Positions 8,266 through 15,369 of a stretch of DNA of 64,000 nucleotides are shown here, piece by piece. Location: positions 53,188 through 117,187 of the forward strand of contig CALWLW010000010.1 in assembly GCA_944381625.1 (NCBI GenBank), in the 5' to 3' direction. Within the stretch, counting starts at the first letter, position 1; each line of letters opens with the position of its first letter. The DNA is from an uncultured Lachnoclostridium sp. (lineage in GTDB: Bacteria > Bacillota > Clostridia > Lachnospirales > Lachnospiraceae). The notes under the pieces are model-generated. The model worked only from the letters and a program-made list of their open reading frames with translations. It did no database searches and was not told the origin of the DNA. The position numbers and the translations under genes are program-made.

Positions 8266-8962
8266 AGACAGAGTGCTGATTGTGGAAGACGATAAAAGTA
8301 TCCGGAATTTTTTCCGGACCGTTCTTGAAGCCAACAATTATGACGTGATCATGGCCAGCACGGGGGCCGAGGCGTACAGCATGGTCACGTCCCAGTGCCC
8401 GGACGTGGTGCTTCTGGACTTGGGACTGCCGGACATGGATGGGATGAAGATCTTAAAAAGCGTGCGGGAATGGTCGGCCATGCCGATCATCGTCGTATCC
8501 GCCCGGGGCCATGAGAGAGACAAGGTGGAGGCGCTGGACGCGGGGGCGGACGATTATATCACAAAGCCTTTTGGTACGTCGGAACTTCTGGCCCGGATAC
8601 GGACGGCCATCCGCCATGCGCGCACAGCCTATCTCTCCCCGGAGGGAATGCAGACAGGGCTCTTCCGTTCCGGCGGACTGACCATTGACTATGACAAGCA
8701 TCGAGTGTATATTGATGGCAGGGACGCGGGTCTGACCCAGAATGAGTATAAACTGGTCAGCTTGCTGGGAAAATACGCCGGAAAGGTACTGACCTATGAT
8801 TATATCATCAAGGAGATATGGGGGCCGAACATGAAGAACGACAACCGGATTCTCCGTGTGAATATGGCGAATATCCGGCGGAAGATCGAAAAGAACCCGG
8901 CGAAGCCGGAGTATATTTTTACGGAAGTAGGGGTCGGCTACCGGATTGCGGACCCGGATTAG
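8255..8962 (+). CDS. KdpE-like OmpR-family response regulator
   Basis: 235 residues. The receiver domain is residues 1-120 with acidic pocket VEDD, phospho-acceptor aspartate in VVLLDLGLPDMDG, and lysine in YITKPFG. The C-terminal winged helix (about 130-235) includes LTQNEYKLVSLLGKYAG and ends GVGYRIADPD. It is the cognate partner of the overlapping upstream kinase. Target genes are not evident; in KdpE-like systems they often concern potassium uptake, which is inference here. Confidence 0.93.
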   Translation: MDIRDRVLIVEDDKSIRNFFRTVLEANNYDVIMASTGAEAYSMVTSQCPDVVLLDLGLPDMDGMKILKSVREWSAMPIIVVSARGHERDKVEALDAGADDYITKPFGTSELLARIRTAIRHARTAYLSPEGMQTGLFRSGGLTIDYDKHRVYIDGRDAGLTQNEYKLVSLLGKYAGKVLTYDYIIKEIWGPNMKNDNRILRVNMANIRRKIEKNPAKPEYIFTEVGVGYRIADPD

Positions 8963-8972
8963 AGGATAGAGC

Positions 8973-9635
8973 ATGGGAAAGAAAGATACGGAAGATACGG
9001 AGACGAAGCGCAGCCTGGCGCTGGAGCTGATCGCCCGGTTAAAGGAAGAGTACCCGGACGCAGGGTGCACCCTGGATTATGACGACGCCTGGAAGCTTCT
9101 GGTGAGCGTGCGCCTGGCGGCCCAGTGTACGGACGCACGGGTGAACGTGGTGGTGGAAAAGCTGTATGAAAAGTATCCCGACGTGGACGCGCTGGCGGAG
9201 GCGGACGTGGACAGCATCGAAGAGATCGTCCGCCCCTGCGGGCTGGGGCGGAGCAAGGCCAGGGATATCAGCGCCTGCATGAAGATTCTGAAGGAGCAGT
9301 ACGGCGGGAAAGTCCCGGACGATTTTGACGCGCTGTTAAAACTGCCGGGCGTGGGCAGGAAGAGCGCCAACCTGATCATGGGAGACGTATTCGGCAAGCC
9401 GGCCATCGTCACCGACACCCACTGCATCCGCCTGGTAAACAGGATGGGCCTGGTGGACGGCGTGAAAGAACCCAAAAAGGTGGAGATGGCGCTCTGGAAA
9501 CTGATCCCGCCGGAGGAAGGAAGCGATTTCTGCCACCGTCTGGTATACCACGGCAGGGATATATGCACTGCCAGGACAAAGCCCTATTGCGATAAATGCT
9601 GCGTGGCGGATCTGTGCGCGAAAAATGGGGTGTAA
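8973..9635 (+). CDS. nth: Endonuclease III
   Basis: 220 residues. A bifunctional DNA glycosylase/AP lyase for oxidised pyrimidines. The helix-hairpin-helix motif LPGVGRKSANLI carries the catalytic lysine, and the catalytic aspartate is in IVTDTHCIRL. A C-terminal 4Fe-4S loop is present (CTARTKPYCDKCCVADLC). The first cysteine interval is seven residues rather than the usual six, a minor variation. The gene follows the response regulator by 10 bp, so it is probably co-transcribed, and it ends before a strong terminator. Confidence 0.95.
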   Translation: MGKKDTEDTETKRSLALELIARLKEEYPDAGCTLDYDDAWKLLVSVRLAAQCTDARVNVVVEKLYEKYPDVDALAEADVDSIEEIVRPCGLGRSKARDISACMKILKEQYGGKVPDDFDALLKLPGVGRKSANLIMGDVFGKPAIVTDTHCIRLVNRMGLVDGVKEPKKVEMALWKLIPPEEGSDFCHRLVYHGRDICTARTKPYCDKCCVADLCAKNGV

Positions 9636-9664
9636 GGAAAACGAAAGTATAGAAAAAGATATAG

Positions 9665-9702
9665 AAAAGGCCGCGGACGGCATATTTGGTCCGCGGCCTT
9701 TT
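9665..9702. terminator. Bidirectional terminator
   Basis: A perfect 14-bp stem AAAAGGCCGCGGAC (9665-9678) / GTCCGCGGCCTTTT (9689-9702) has a 10-nt loop. A-run and T-run flanks allow it to stop both nth (+) and the collagen-like gene (-). Confidence 0.9.
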
Positions 9703-10208
9703 AAAATCTCGTCAAACTGCGGCTGGCGTGCCGGGTTTGCTTTAAAATTTACAGCATTTTACTGAGCGTCTTCCTGGGCAGGCCCGATGCGGAAGATGGT
9801 CAGGCCGATATCAGAGTATATAAAATTGCCTCCGGAAGTCATGACTTCCAGCGTGACCGGAGTTGTGGATACCTGGATGACCGTGGAGAAAGACACGGTG
9901 GCCACGTCTGCGGTGGTGTGGAACGTATGTCGGGCGGCGGCGCCGGGAGCTTCAGCCCCCTGTACCTGAAGATAGAACAGGAGCGCCAGTGGGAAATCGG
10001 AGCCGCTGGCCGGGGCCACTGCGCCGTGGAACGCTATATAATAGAGGCCGGTTTCCTGGATCATGAACGCGGCAGATCCAGGGGTGTGAGTGATAGCAGT
10101 GCCGACGACAACGGCATTCTGGTCAAAGATCAGAGGGGTGCCTGAGGAGCCGGGATGGGGCGGTGTGGAATAGGCGTCCATCACCTCTGAGGGAAGAACG
10201 CCTGTGCC

Positions 10209-10391
10209 GGCCGGCCCGGTGGCACCCTGGGGTCCAGTCGGCCCGGTGGGGCCGGTGACGCCCTGAGGCCCAGTCGGTCCAGTGGGGCCGGTGACGCCCT
10301 GAGGCCCAGTCGGTCCAGTGGGGCCGGTGACGCCCTGAGGCCCTGCCGGTCCAGTGGGGCCGGTGATACCCTGAGGCCCTGTAGGCCCGGT
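10209..10391 (-). repeat. Gly-X-Y coding tandem repeat, C-terminal part of collagen stalk
   Basis: Nine-base units encoding GPT/GPQ/G(V/I)T triplets are arranged in a higher-order 36-bp pattern ([12 protein letters not shown] repeated three times nearly identically between about 10245 and 10340). Such repeats can expand or contract by slippage. Confidence 0.85.
10386..10391 (+). other. Left attachment core (CCCGGT)
   Basis: This is the left junction. To its left is collagen-coding sequence (reads GPTGPQG on the minus strand); to its right the Gly-X-Y pattern stops immediately after one more proline codon. The matching copy is at 14982-14987, and similarity extends weakly as CCCGGTnGG. Confidence 0.6.
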
Positions 10392-10451
10392 GGGAGCGAT
10401 GTTATAAGGAAACAGGACCCCGGCCTCTTACCGGTGGGCGACACAAAAATC

Positions 10452-10511
10452 TTGTATTCCTCTGTTGATTATGCTAAAATAAAGCCAAAAATAGAAAAAT
10501 GTCTTTATTTT
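10452..10511 (+). promoter_or_regulatory. Promoter and inverted-repeat operator of the TetR gene
   Basis: -35 TTGTAT (10452-10457), 17-bp spacer, -10 TAAAAT (10475-10480). Overlapping and downstream is an inverted repeat AAAATAAAG (10476-10484) / CTTTATTTT (10503-10511), a likely autoregulatory site. The word AATAAAGAC recurs at 11223-11231 ahead of the next gene. Confidence 0.5.
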
Positions 10512-10528
10512 GACGAGGGAGTGATAGC

Positions 10529-11149
10529 ATGCCAAGGGTGGCTTATTCTGAAGAAGACCGGGAACGTATCAGAACGGCGCTTATTACAGTGGGGCTCGAC
10601 CTGATGGCAAAGCAGGGCATACAGCATACAACAGTGGAGCAGATATATAAAAGGGTCGGTATTTCACGAACTTTCTTTTATTCTTTTTTCCCCACAAAAG
10701 AAGATCTGGTGGTGGAATCGCTGTACTGGCAGCAGCCGAAAATCATAGAATACGTTCAAAAGCTGATGGCAGATCCTGCTCTTGGCTGGCGTGAAGCCGT
10801 GAGGAAGTTTCTTCATACCTGCTGTTACGGGGAGAGGAACGGAATCGCTGTTTTGACGATTGAAGAACAACAGCTGATATTCAGGCGCCTGTCGGCAGAA
10901 AATTACCGGATTTTCCGCCAAAGGCAGCTCCGGCTTTTTGGGGAGATTTTGGAAACCTTTGGGATAAAGACAGACGAAAGAAGGATCGGGCTGTTTACGA
11001 ATTTAAGCCTGTCCATGATGGTTGTGCGCAGAGCGCTCCCGGACACGCTCCCCCTGCTCGTTCCTGAAGCTGCCGACGAAACGGTGGAGTTTCAGATTGA
11101 TGCGATTGTGGACGCCCTGGAAAAGCTGAGGAGGGCTTCTGCGTCTTGA
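10529..11149 (+). CDS. TetR/AcrR-family transcriptional regulator
   Basis: 206 residues. N-terminal helix-turn-helix, residues about 10-56: DRERIRTALITVGLDLMAKQ, then TTVEQIYKRVGISRTFFYSF. The rest is a helical ligand-binding and dimerisation domain with no recognisable ligand signature. It is the first gene of the integrated element, with its own promoter and an adjoining inverted repeat, and may repress itself and the following cargo genes. A terminator after it separates it from the next gene. Confidence 0.9.
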   Translation: MPRVAYSEEDRERIRTALITVGLDLMAKQGIQHTTVEQIYKRVGISRTFFYSFFPTKEDLVVESLYWQQPKIIEYVQKLMADPALGWREAVRKFLHTCCYGERNGIAVLTIEEQQLIFRRLSAENYRIFRQRQLRLFGEILETFGIKTDERRIGLFTNLSLSMMVVRRALPDTLPLLVPEAADETVEFQIDAIVDALEKLRRASAS

Positions 11150-11160
11150 ACGATGAAATG

Positions 11161-11216
11161 AAGTAAATCCATCTGAATATTGTGTTGCGGTGCCATATTC
11201 AGATGGATTTTACTTT
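11161..11216 (+). terminator. Terminator after the TetR gene
   Basis: A long stem AAGTAAATCCATCTGAATAT (11161-11180) pairs with 11195-11215 (ATATTCAGATGGATTTTACTT, with one bulged T); the loop is 14 nt. Confidence 0.65.
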
Positions 11217-11295
11217 AACCAGAATAAAGACAAGTATTAAAATTTGATTTTATTTTGGCAACATAAAAAAGAAAGATATTCAGGAGGAAAACGTC

Positions 11296-11781
11296 ATGGG
11301 ATTTTTCAGCAAGCTATTTAAGGGACCGGAGATCGATATGGAGAAGAGCAGTGCGAACGCAAAGAAAATGCGGGCTTTGTTCAACCATGTTGTGGAAGAT
11401 GGGGACAGCTACAGGCTGATTTTCGGATACACCGAGGATGTGAGCAGATTTAACTATGGATTTGTTCATGGAAGCAAAACGAGAATCGGCAATTTAATTG
11501 TGGGCTGGAACGAGGCCAGCCGGACGATTGTGGTGGTTCCCACAGTTCCCGATCTTTCCGGATGCGGCGACCCGACTTACTATCGCCGTTCTGAAATTCT
11601 GAAAGCCTACCGGAATAAGTATCCTTCCGACGCGTTTATCATATACCCGGACAAAAAAGGGTATATCGGTATTAACGCCTATGACTGGCTGGAAGACGAA
11701 AAACTGTATGTTTATGTGTCGCAGGACGAGGAACTGGCCGCTTTTACTGAATTCTTTATGAACAGCTTTGCAACGAAGTGA
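11296..11781 (+). CDS. Uncharacterised 161-aa element cargo protein
   Basis: 161 residues, no family recognised. It starts MGFFSKLFKGPEID, a short amphipathic N-terminus often seen in peripheral membrane proteins. It continues with a compact alpha/beta sequence rich in aromatic residues (IVVVPTVPDLSGCGD, then YPDKKGYIGINAYDWLEDEK). There are no transmembrane helices and no clear catalytic motif. The ribosome site AGGAGG lies nine bases before the ATG. It lies 62 bp ahead of the DUF1266 gene, so the two are probably one transcription unit, and their joint presence on the element suggests a linked role that cannot be named. Confidence 0.75.
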   Translation: MGFFSKLFKGPEIDMEKSSANAKKMRALFNHVVEDGDSYRLIFGYTEDVSRFNYGFVHGSKTRIGNLIVGWNEASRTIVVVPTVPDLSGCGDPTYYRRSEILKAYRNKYPSDAFIIYPDKKGYIGINAYDWLEDEKLYVYVSQDEELAAFTEFFMNSFATK

Positions 11782-11843
11782 GGGAAATGTGCCAGAATCT
11801 CAGGCATGGCATACGTTTCACCCGGATGAGGAGGACGGAAAAG

Positions 11844-12944
11844 ATGTTTGATATCAACGAAATCAGGAAACGGGCGCAGGAGGCCAGCGAACGGGCTGCC
11901 GACGCCGCGAAAAAGACCTTTGAAAAAAGCCAGGAACTGATTGATAAGATTGAGGTTCCCGATACGGAAGAGGAAGAAACCACGTCTGATGCCAGGATAG
12001 AGGAACAAATCCATGCCAATACGGAGCGGCAGGTAGAAATTCTTGGTCAGGTGTTTGGGGCAGACAGTATGGCGCAGATGTTTGGAGAGGATATGGGCGT
12101 GCTCGCGGCGGCTTTGGAGATGCTGGAGACGGAGGACGCGGACGGGGAAGACGACCTTGAATTTAATCTGGAACTGGAGCAAAGTCTCTATGTTACCCTG
12201 GAAGAGACCATGGCCCGGATTGAATCTCTGCCCGAACCGGAACCGCTGCCGTATCAGAAAAGCGACGCAAGATGGGAGCGGTTCGGCATCCTGCTGTCCG
12301 GCATCGTGTCCAGGCTGAACAGCCATGAGCTGGACGGAATGGATGTGGAAGAACATATTCCCGTTATGGAACAGAAGATCGTGTCCATTGTCCGACGATC
12401 CTGGGGGATAGATGGACGCAGCGATCTGCTGGATATGATCCGCTATCTGGCGCAGGAGGGCTATATCCTGCGGTATCAGCTTTACAGCGAAGCGGCTTCT
12501 CCGGAAGAACTGATGGACGAATCTATGGATGAGGACGACCGGGATTCTGTCAGCCGGGCCTGGAGATTCGCACAGCGGTATAAAAGCCAGTATACGCCCG
12601 GTTTTATGGCCGGCTGGGATATTGGCCGGGCGGCGATGCTGACCCGCTGGGGCTGCTATTTGGGATGGATTACGCAGAGTGAGGCCGTCGGCATCCTCTG
12701 GGATTTGTCTCAAAAGGTCGTGGAGGATCTGCACAGCTGGCGCGAATTTGCTCAGTCGTACCTTTTCGGCGGCCTGATGTGGAAGCTGCTGTGCGGCGAC
12801 AGCTCCGCCGGAAGCTACCTGGGTTATATCGCGGACGCCGCCACCGAGCTGCTGGCCGGAAAAGCGGAGCAGGACGGCGGCCAGTGGCGGGAGTGCCCAT
12901 GGCCGGCGGGGAAGAGGATCGGTTTTGTATGGGAAAACAGTTAA
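11844..12944 (+). CDS. DUF1266-domain protein (element cargo)
   Basis: 366 residues from the ATG at 11844, chosen because AGGAGG (11829-11834) lies nine bases upstream. Longer in-frame readings would overlap the previous gene. Residues 1-40 are a charged helix (IRKRAQEASERAADAAKKTF). An acidic middle follows, then a C-terminal DUF1266 domain from about residue 195 (RRSWGIDGRSDLLDMIRYLA, then GWDIGRAAMLTRWGCYLGWI and SWREFAQSYLFGG). DUF1266 has no established biochemical function. The gene ends before a strong terminator, which closes the cargo operon. Confidence 0.8.
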   Translation: MFDINEIRKRAQEASERAADAAKKTFEKSQELIDKIEVPDTEEEETTSDARIEEQIHANTERQVEILGQVFGADSMAQMFGEDMGVLAAALEMLETEDADGEDDLEFNLELEQSLYVTLEETMARIESLPEPEPLPYQKSDARWERFGILLSGIVSRLNSHELDGMDVEEHIPVMEQKIVSIVRRSWGIDGRSDLLDMIRYLAQEGYILRYQLYSEAASPEELMDESMDEDDRDSVSRAWRFAQRYKSQYTPGFMAGWDIGRAAMLTRWGCYLGWITQSEAVGILWDLSQKVVEDLHSWREFAQSYLFGGLMWKLLCGDSSAGSYLGYIADAATELLAGKAEQDGGQWRECPWPAGKRIGFVWENS

Positions 12945-12967
12945 ATTCTGGATGACAGCCCGGAGCT

Positions 12968-13022
12968 GATAAAAAGAACGAGGCCAGTACCCTTCGGGGA
13001 CGCCGGCCTCGTTCTTTTTATC
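12968..13022. terminator. Strong bidirectional terminator after the cargo genes
   Basis: An 18-bp perfect stem (12968-12985 with 13005-13022) carries A and T runs at its base and an inner CCC-TTCG-GGG tetraloop. It insulates the recombinase genes from the cargo genes. Confidence 0.9.
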
Positions 13023-13074
13023 ATGGGACAAATGAGCGCCTGCATAGAAATGTTGGGAAGGAGGCGTATAGGCT

Positions 13075-13368
13075 ATGAATAACCGGCAGATTGACGCTGC
13101 GGCGCCGGCAGGCGCCGACGTCCAGAAAATAAACAAGGAGGAACTGACGGATGTGAGCGGACTGGTTCTCGATCCCGGAGTCCCCCGGGAGCTCCGGACC
13201 GGGTATATCCTGCGGGCAGCAGGCAGCCCATATTGTTTCCGGGCGGGTGACCTGGGCGTGAAACTGGAGTTCCCGGACGGCGCTTCGCCTTTGCAGGACG
13301 TCTTCTCTGATTTTTTACGGCGCAAAAAGGGGGAGTGTCATGGCGCGGAGACGTCCGGTGAATGGTGA
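13075..13368 (+). CDS. 97-aa recombinase-associated protein
   Basis: 97 residues with a strong GGAAGGAGG ribosome site. A conserved-looking core (YILRAAGSPYCFRAGDLGV, then LEFPDGASPLQDVFSDFL) resembles the short TnpW-like proteins that often sit next to large serine recombinases in clostridial mobilizable transposons; this is a resemblance only. It overlaps the recombinase start by 29 bp, so the two are translationally coupled and it may assist or control recombination. Confidence 0.6.
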   Translation: MNNRQIDAAAPAGADVQKINKEELTDVSGLVLDPGVPRELRTGYILRAAGSPYCFRAGDLGVKLEFPDGASPLQDVFSDFLRRKKGECHGAETSGEW

Positions 13369-14989
13369 GGATGTAATACCTAGATGCAGGGTATGGAGAA
13401 TTGCAGTCTATATCCGCCTTTCCAAAGAAGATATGCGTTGTCTGGATGAGTCTGAGAGCGTGACCAACCAGCGGAAGATGATTGAGGACCATATTGCCGG
13501 GCTTCATGACGGCGACGAATACAGGATCGTTGACGAGTATGTGGACGACGGCATATCCGGCGCCACCGACGACGAGAGGGACGGTTTTCAGCGGATGCTG
13601 TCCGATATAAAGTGCGGGCGAGTTAACTGCGTGATCGTCAAAGATCTTGCCCGGTCTTTCCGCAACTACAGCGACCAGGGCTATTATCTGGACGACTGGT
13701 TCCCCCGGCACAACGTCCGTTTTATCTCGCTGTACCATCAGCCGTTGGACAGCTACAGGGAGCCCCAGAATATGAGGAGCATTGCCGTCCCCATCCAGGG
13801 CGTGCTCAATGAAAACCACTGCGCGGAAACTTCTGACAAGGTGCGCGAAGTGTTTGATATGAAGCGCCGGAACGGCGAACACATTGGTTCGTTTGCTTTA
13901 TATGGCTATGTCAAGGACCCCGGCAACAAGAATGCCCTTGTGGCGGACGAGGAGGCCGCCTCCGTTGTCCGCGGCATTTTTCGGATGTTTCTGGACGGCA
14001 TGAGCAGGAACGCCATTGTCCGATACCTGAACGATCATGGAATATTGAGTCCTGCCGCTTACAAACGGCAGCGCCTGGGATTGAATTATCAGAATCCCAG
14101 CGTCGATCCGGCAAGGCCGCCTTTATGGTGCGCGCAGTCCGTAAGCGCCATATTGAAAAACCGTATGTACTGTGGCTATATGGTACAGGGACGCTGCCGT
14201 GTGAAAAGCTATAAGATCCATGTGCAGGAAGCAGTCCCGCAGGAAGAATGGTACGTTGTAGAGAATACCCATGAGGCCATTGTTGACAGGGAAACTTTTG
14301 AAAAGGCGCAAAGGCTCCTTCTGCGGAATACCCGCACGGGGCCCCGGCAGAAAAGCCTGTATCTGTTCAGCGGTTTCCTGAAGTGCGCTGACTGCGGCAA
14401 GTCCATGACACGAAGCAAAGTCGGAAATGTGGTGTACTATTATTGCCGCACGTATAAAGATCAGTCAAAAAAGGCATGTACCAAGCATACCATCCGGCAT
14501 GACCGCCTGGAGGCCGCTGTCCTCTGCGCCATTCAGCAGCAGATCTATCTGGCGGTGGATTACGCAAAGACCATTGAGCGGATCGACCGGGCTCCACTGC
14601 CTAAGGGCCAACCTGATAAACTGGCGGACGCCATCGCGCAAAAGGAACGGGAGCTGGCCAGAATCAGCCGCTACAGACAGGCCATATACCAGGACTGGAA
14701 AGACGGCGAAATCTCCCATTCGGACTACCAGTACATGAGAGCAGACTATGAACGTCAGGCCGGAACTCTGGAAGCTGTCCTTGAAAAACTCCGGGAGGAA
14801 CAGGAAGAGCTGGAAAACGGCATGGAGGCAGAAAATCCCGTCCTGTCCGCGTTCCGGCAAAATCAGAATATCCACAGGCTGACAAGGGATCTTTTGATTG
14901 AACTTGTCGATCATATCAGGATATATGAGGGCGGCTGGATCAGCATTGTATTCCGTTTCGCTGATTTCCTTAATCAACCGCCCCGGTAG
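13340..14989 (+). CDS. Large serine recombinase (TnpX/TndX-like)
   Basis: 549 residues. The resolvase catalytic domain has the nucleophile Ser28 in VYIRLSKED, then [20 protein letters not shown] and [13 protein letters not shown]. The recombinase domain covers about residues 170-320. A zinc ribbon is CADCGKSM with a later C-x7-C pair ([12 protein letters not shown]). A coiled-coil segment (about 440-490, [20 protein letters not shown]) and a DNA-binding tail follow. These are the parts of large serine integrases that carry out excision and integration without replication. Its TAG stop straddles the right junction: T belongs to the core, AG to the host gene. In a circularised element the frame would run on for 25 more residues to a TGA at 10466. 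Confidence 0.95.
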   Translation: MARRRPVNGEDVIPRCRVWRIAVYIRLSKEDMRCLDESESVTNQRKMIEDHIAGLHDGDEYRIVDEYVDDGISGATDDERDGFQRMLSDIKCGRVNCVIVKDLARSFRNYSDQGYYLDDWFPRHNVRFISLYHQPLDSYREPQNMRSIAVPIQGVLNENHCAETSDKVREVFDMKRRNGEHIGSFALYGYVKDPGNKNALVADEEAASVVRGIFRMFLDGMSRNAIVRYLNDHGILSPAAYKRQRLGLNYQNPSVDPARPPLWCAQSVSAILKNRMYCGYMVQGRCRVKSYKIHVQEAVPQEEWYVVENTHEAIVDRETFEKAQRLLLRNTRTGPRQKSLYLFSGFLKCADCGKSMTRSKVGNVVYYYCRTYKDQSKKACTKHTIRHDRLEAAVLCAIQQQIYLAVDYAKTIERIDRAPLPKGQPDKLADAIAQKERELARISRYRQAIYQDWKDGEISHSDYQYMRADYERQAGTLEAVLEKLREEQEELENGMEAENPVLSAFRQNQNIHRLTRDLLIELVDHIRIYEGGWISIVFRFADFLNQPPR

Positions 14990-15254
14990 GGCCTGCAGGT
15001 CCGGTTGTCCCGGTAACGCCCTGGGGTCCGGTCGGCCCCGTAGGGCCAGTGATGCCCTGAGGTCCAGTCGGCCCAGTGGGGCCGGTGATACCCTGAGGTC
15101 CGGTCGGCCCCGTAGGGCCTTGTGGTCCTGTGGGTCCCTGCGGCCCAGTGGGGCCAGTGACGCAATGAGGCGGGCAGGGGGGCGGACAGGAGGGCGGCCC
15201 TTCGTGGCAGCCGCAGTGAGCATCGTCTTTGGGATAATTACAATTCCATGACAT
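14970..15254 (-). CDS. 5' half of an interrupted collagen-like (BclA-type) surface protein
   Basis: 94 residues from an ATG with AAGGA upstream. The N-terminus is Cys/Pro/His-rich ([16 protein letters not shown] and [12 protein letters not shown]), as in several spore-surface collagen-like proteins of Firmicutes. It is followed by 19 Gly-X-Y triplets (GPTGPQ type, residues 34-91). The reading then leaves the repeat and stops within the element (AVD, stop at 14970). The missing stalk and globular domain are encoded at 9759-10394 in the same frame. Known BclA proteins form the hair-like nap of the exosporium; that role here is inference. The upstream neighbour on the same strand is a glycosyltransferase that may decorate it. 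Confidence 0.85.
   Translation of the reverse strand: MSWNCNYPKDDAHCGCHEGPPSCPPPCPPHCVTGPTGPQGPTGPQGPTGPTGPQGITGPTGPTGPQGITGPTGPTGPQGVTGTTGPAGPTGAVD
14982..14987 (+). other. Right attachment core (CCCGGT)
   Basis: This is the right junction between the recombinase 3' end and the collagen-like gene. On the minus strand the host side reads GPAGPTG up to the core. The core is identical to 10386-10391. Confidence 0.6.
14985..15155 (-). repeat. Gly-X-Y coding tandem repeat, N-terminal part of collagen stalk
   Basis: Nineteen collagen triplets are encoded by 9-bp units, with the same 36-bp supra-pattern ([12 protein letters not shown]) as the distal half, supporting a common origin of the two pieces. 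Confidence 0.85.
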
Positions 15255-15273
15255 TGAGATTCCTTCTTTCTAC

Positions 15274-15282
15274 TATAATATG
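15274..15282 (-). promoter_or_regulatory. Possible sporulation-type -10 element ahead of the collagen-like gene
   Basis: On the minus strand CATATTATA, 19 bp before the ATG, fits the -10 consensus CATAnnnTA of late sporulation sigma factors. No matching -35 element is visible at the expected spacing, so this is weak. Confidence 0.25.
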
Positions 15283-15369
15283 AATATTCCGCGGCGCAGG
15301 GACGGCCCGTGTTTTCCGGGGAACCTGGGGGCCGCGGGGCGCTGCCCGCTGTTTTCGCGGGACAGCCGG

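Larger units (their letters stand above)
9759..10427 (-). pseudogene. 3' half of an interrupted collagen-like (BclA-type) surface protein gene
   Basis: The minus-strand frame from 10427 down to the stop at 9759 has no start codon of its own near the top. It opens with element-derived codons (GVLFPYNIA), then a Gly-X-Y stalk (about 20 triplets, [13 protein letters not shown] repeats) from about 10394 to 10209. A roughly 145-residue C-terminal domain follows ([20 protein letters not shown], later [13 protein letters not shown] and ending [14 protein letters not shown]), which resembles the TNF-like jelly roll of BclA exosporium proteins. It is the downstream part of the gene whose first part is at 14970-15254. 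A GTG at 10184 could start the C-terminal domain alone, but it lacks the stalk and this seems unlikely. If the intervening element is removed at the CCCGGT repeats, the two halves fuse in frame. Confidence 0.8.
10386..14987 (+). mobile_element. 4.6 kb serine-recombinase integrative element inserted in the collagen-like gene
   Basis: The element is bounded by CCCGGT at 10386-10391 and 14982-14987, giving a unit of 4596 bp. It contains a TetR regulator, a 161-aa unknown, a DUF1266 protein, a 97-aa protein and a large serine recombinase, all on the plus strand, opposite to the host gene. The outer flanks are two parts of one collagen-like gene. Deleting one unit gives a continuous frame of 299 codons plus stop, reading [15 protein letters not shown] across the join. 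The very short core is typical of large serine recombinases. No conjugation, replication or relaxase genes are present. Whether it excises, and when, is not shown by the sequence. Confidence 0.8.

Noticed and set aside
10209..10391. Short regular repeats that might be mistaken for a CRISPR array
   Set aside because: Units are 9 bp without spacers and encode Gly-X-Y triplets. No Cas genes and no CRISPR-like array are seen in the window.
10181..10444. A minus-strand 87-codon frame over the collagen repeat
   Set aside because: It is an out-of-frame reading of the Gly-X-Y repeats; its Leu/Arg/Pro periodicity comes from the 9-bp units. The true frame is the one continuous with the C-terminal domain.
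11712..13325. Long minus-strand frame across the element cargo genes
   Set aside because: Crosses a strong terminator and lies opposite two plus-strand genes with ribosome sites; composition is shadow-like.
15001..15165. Phage tail-fibre origin of the collagen-like repeat
   Set aside because: No phage structural genes occur nearby; the Cys/Pro N-terminus, jelly-roll-like C-terminus and adjacent glycosyltransferase fit a cell or spore surface protein better.
14898..15251. Plus-strand 117-codon frame opposite the collagen N-terminal half
   Set aside because: Antisense shadow of the repeat; no ribosome site or family features.
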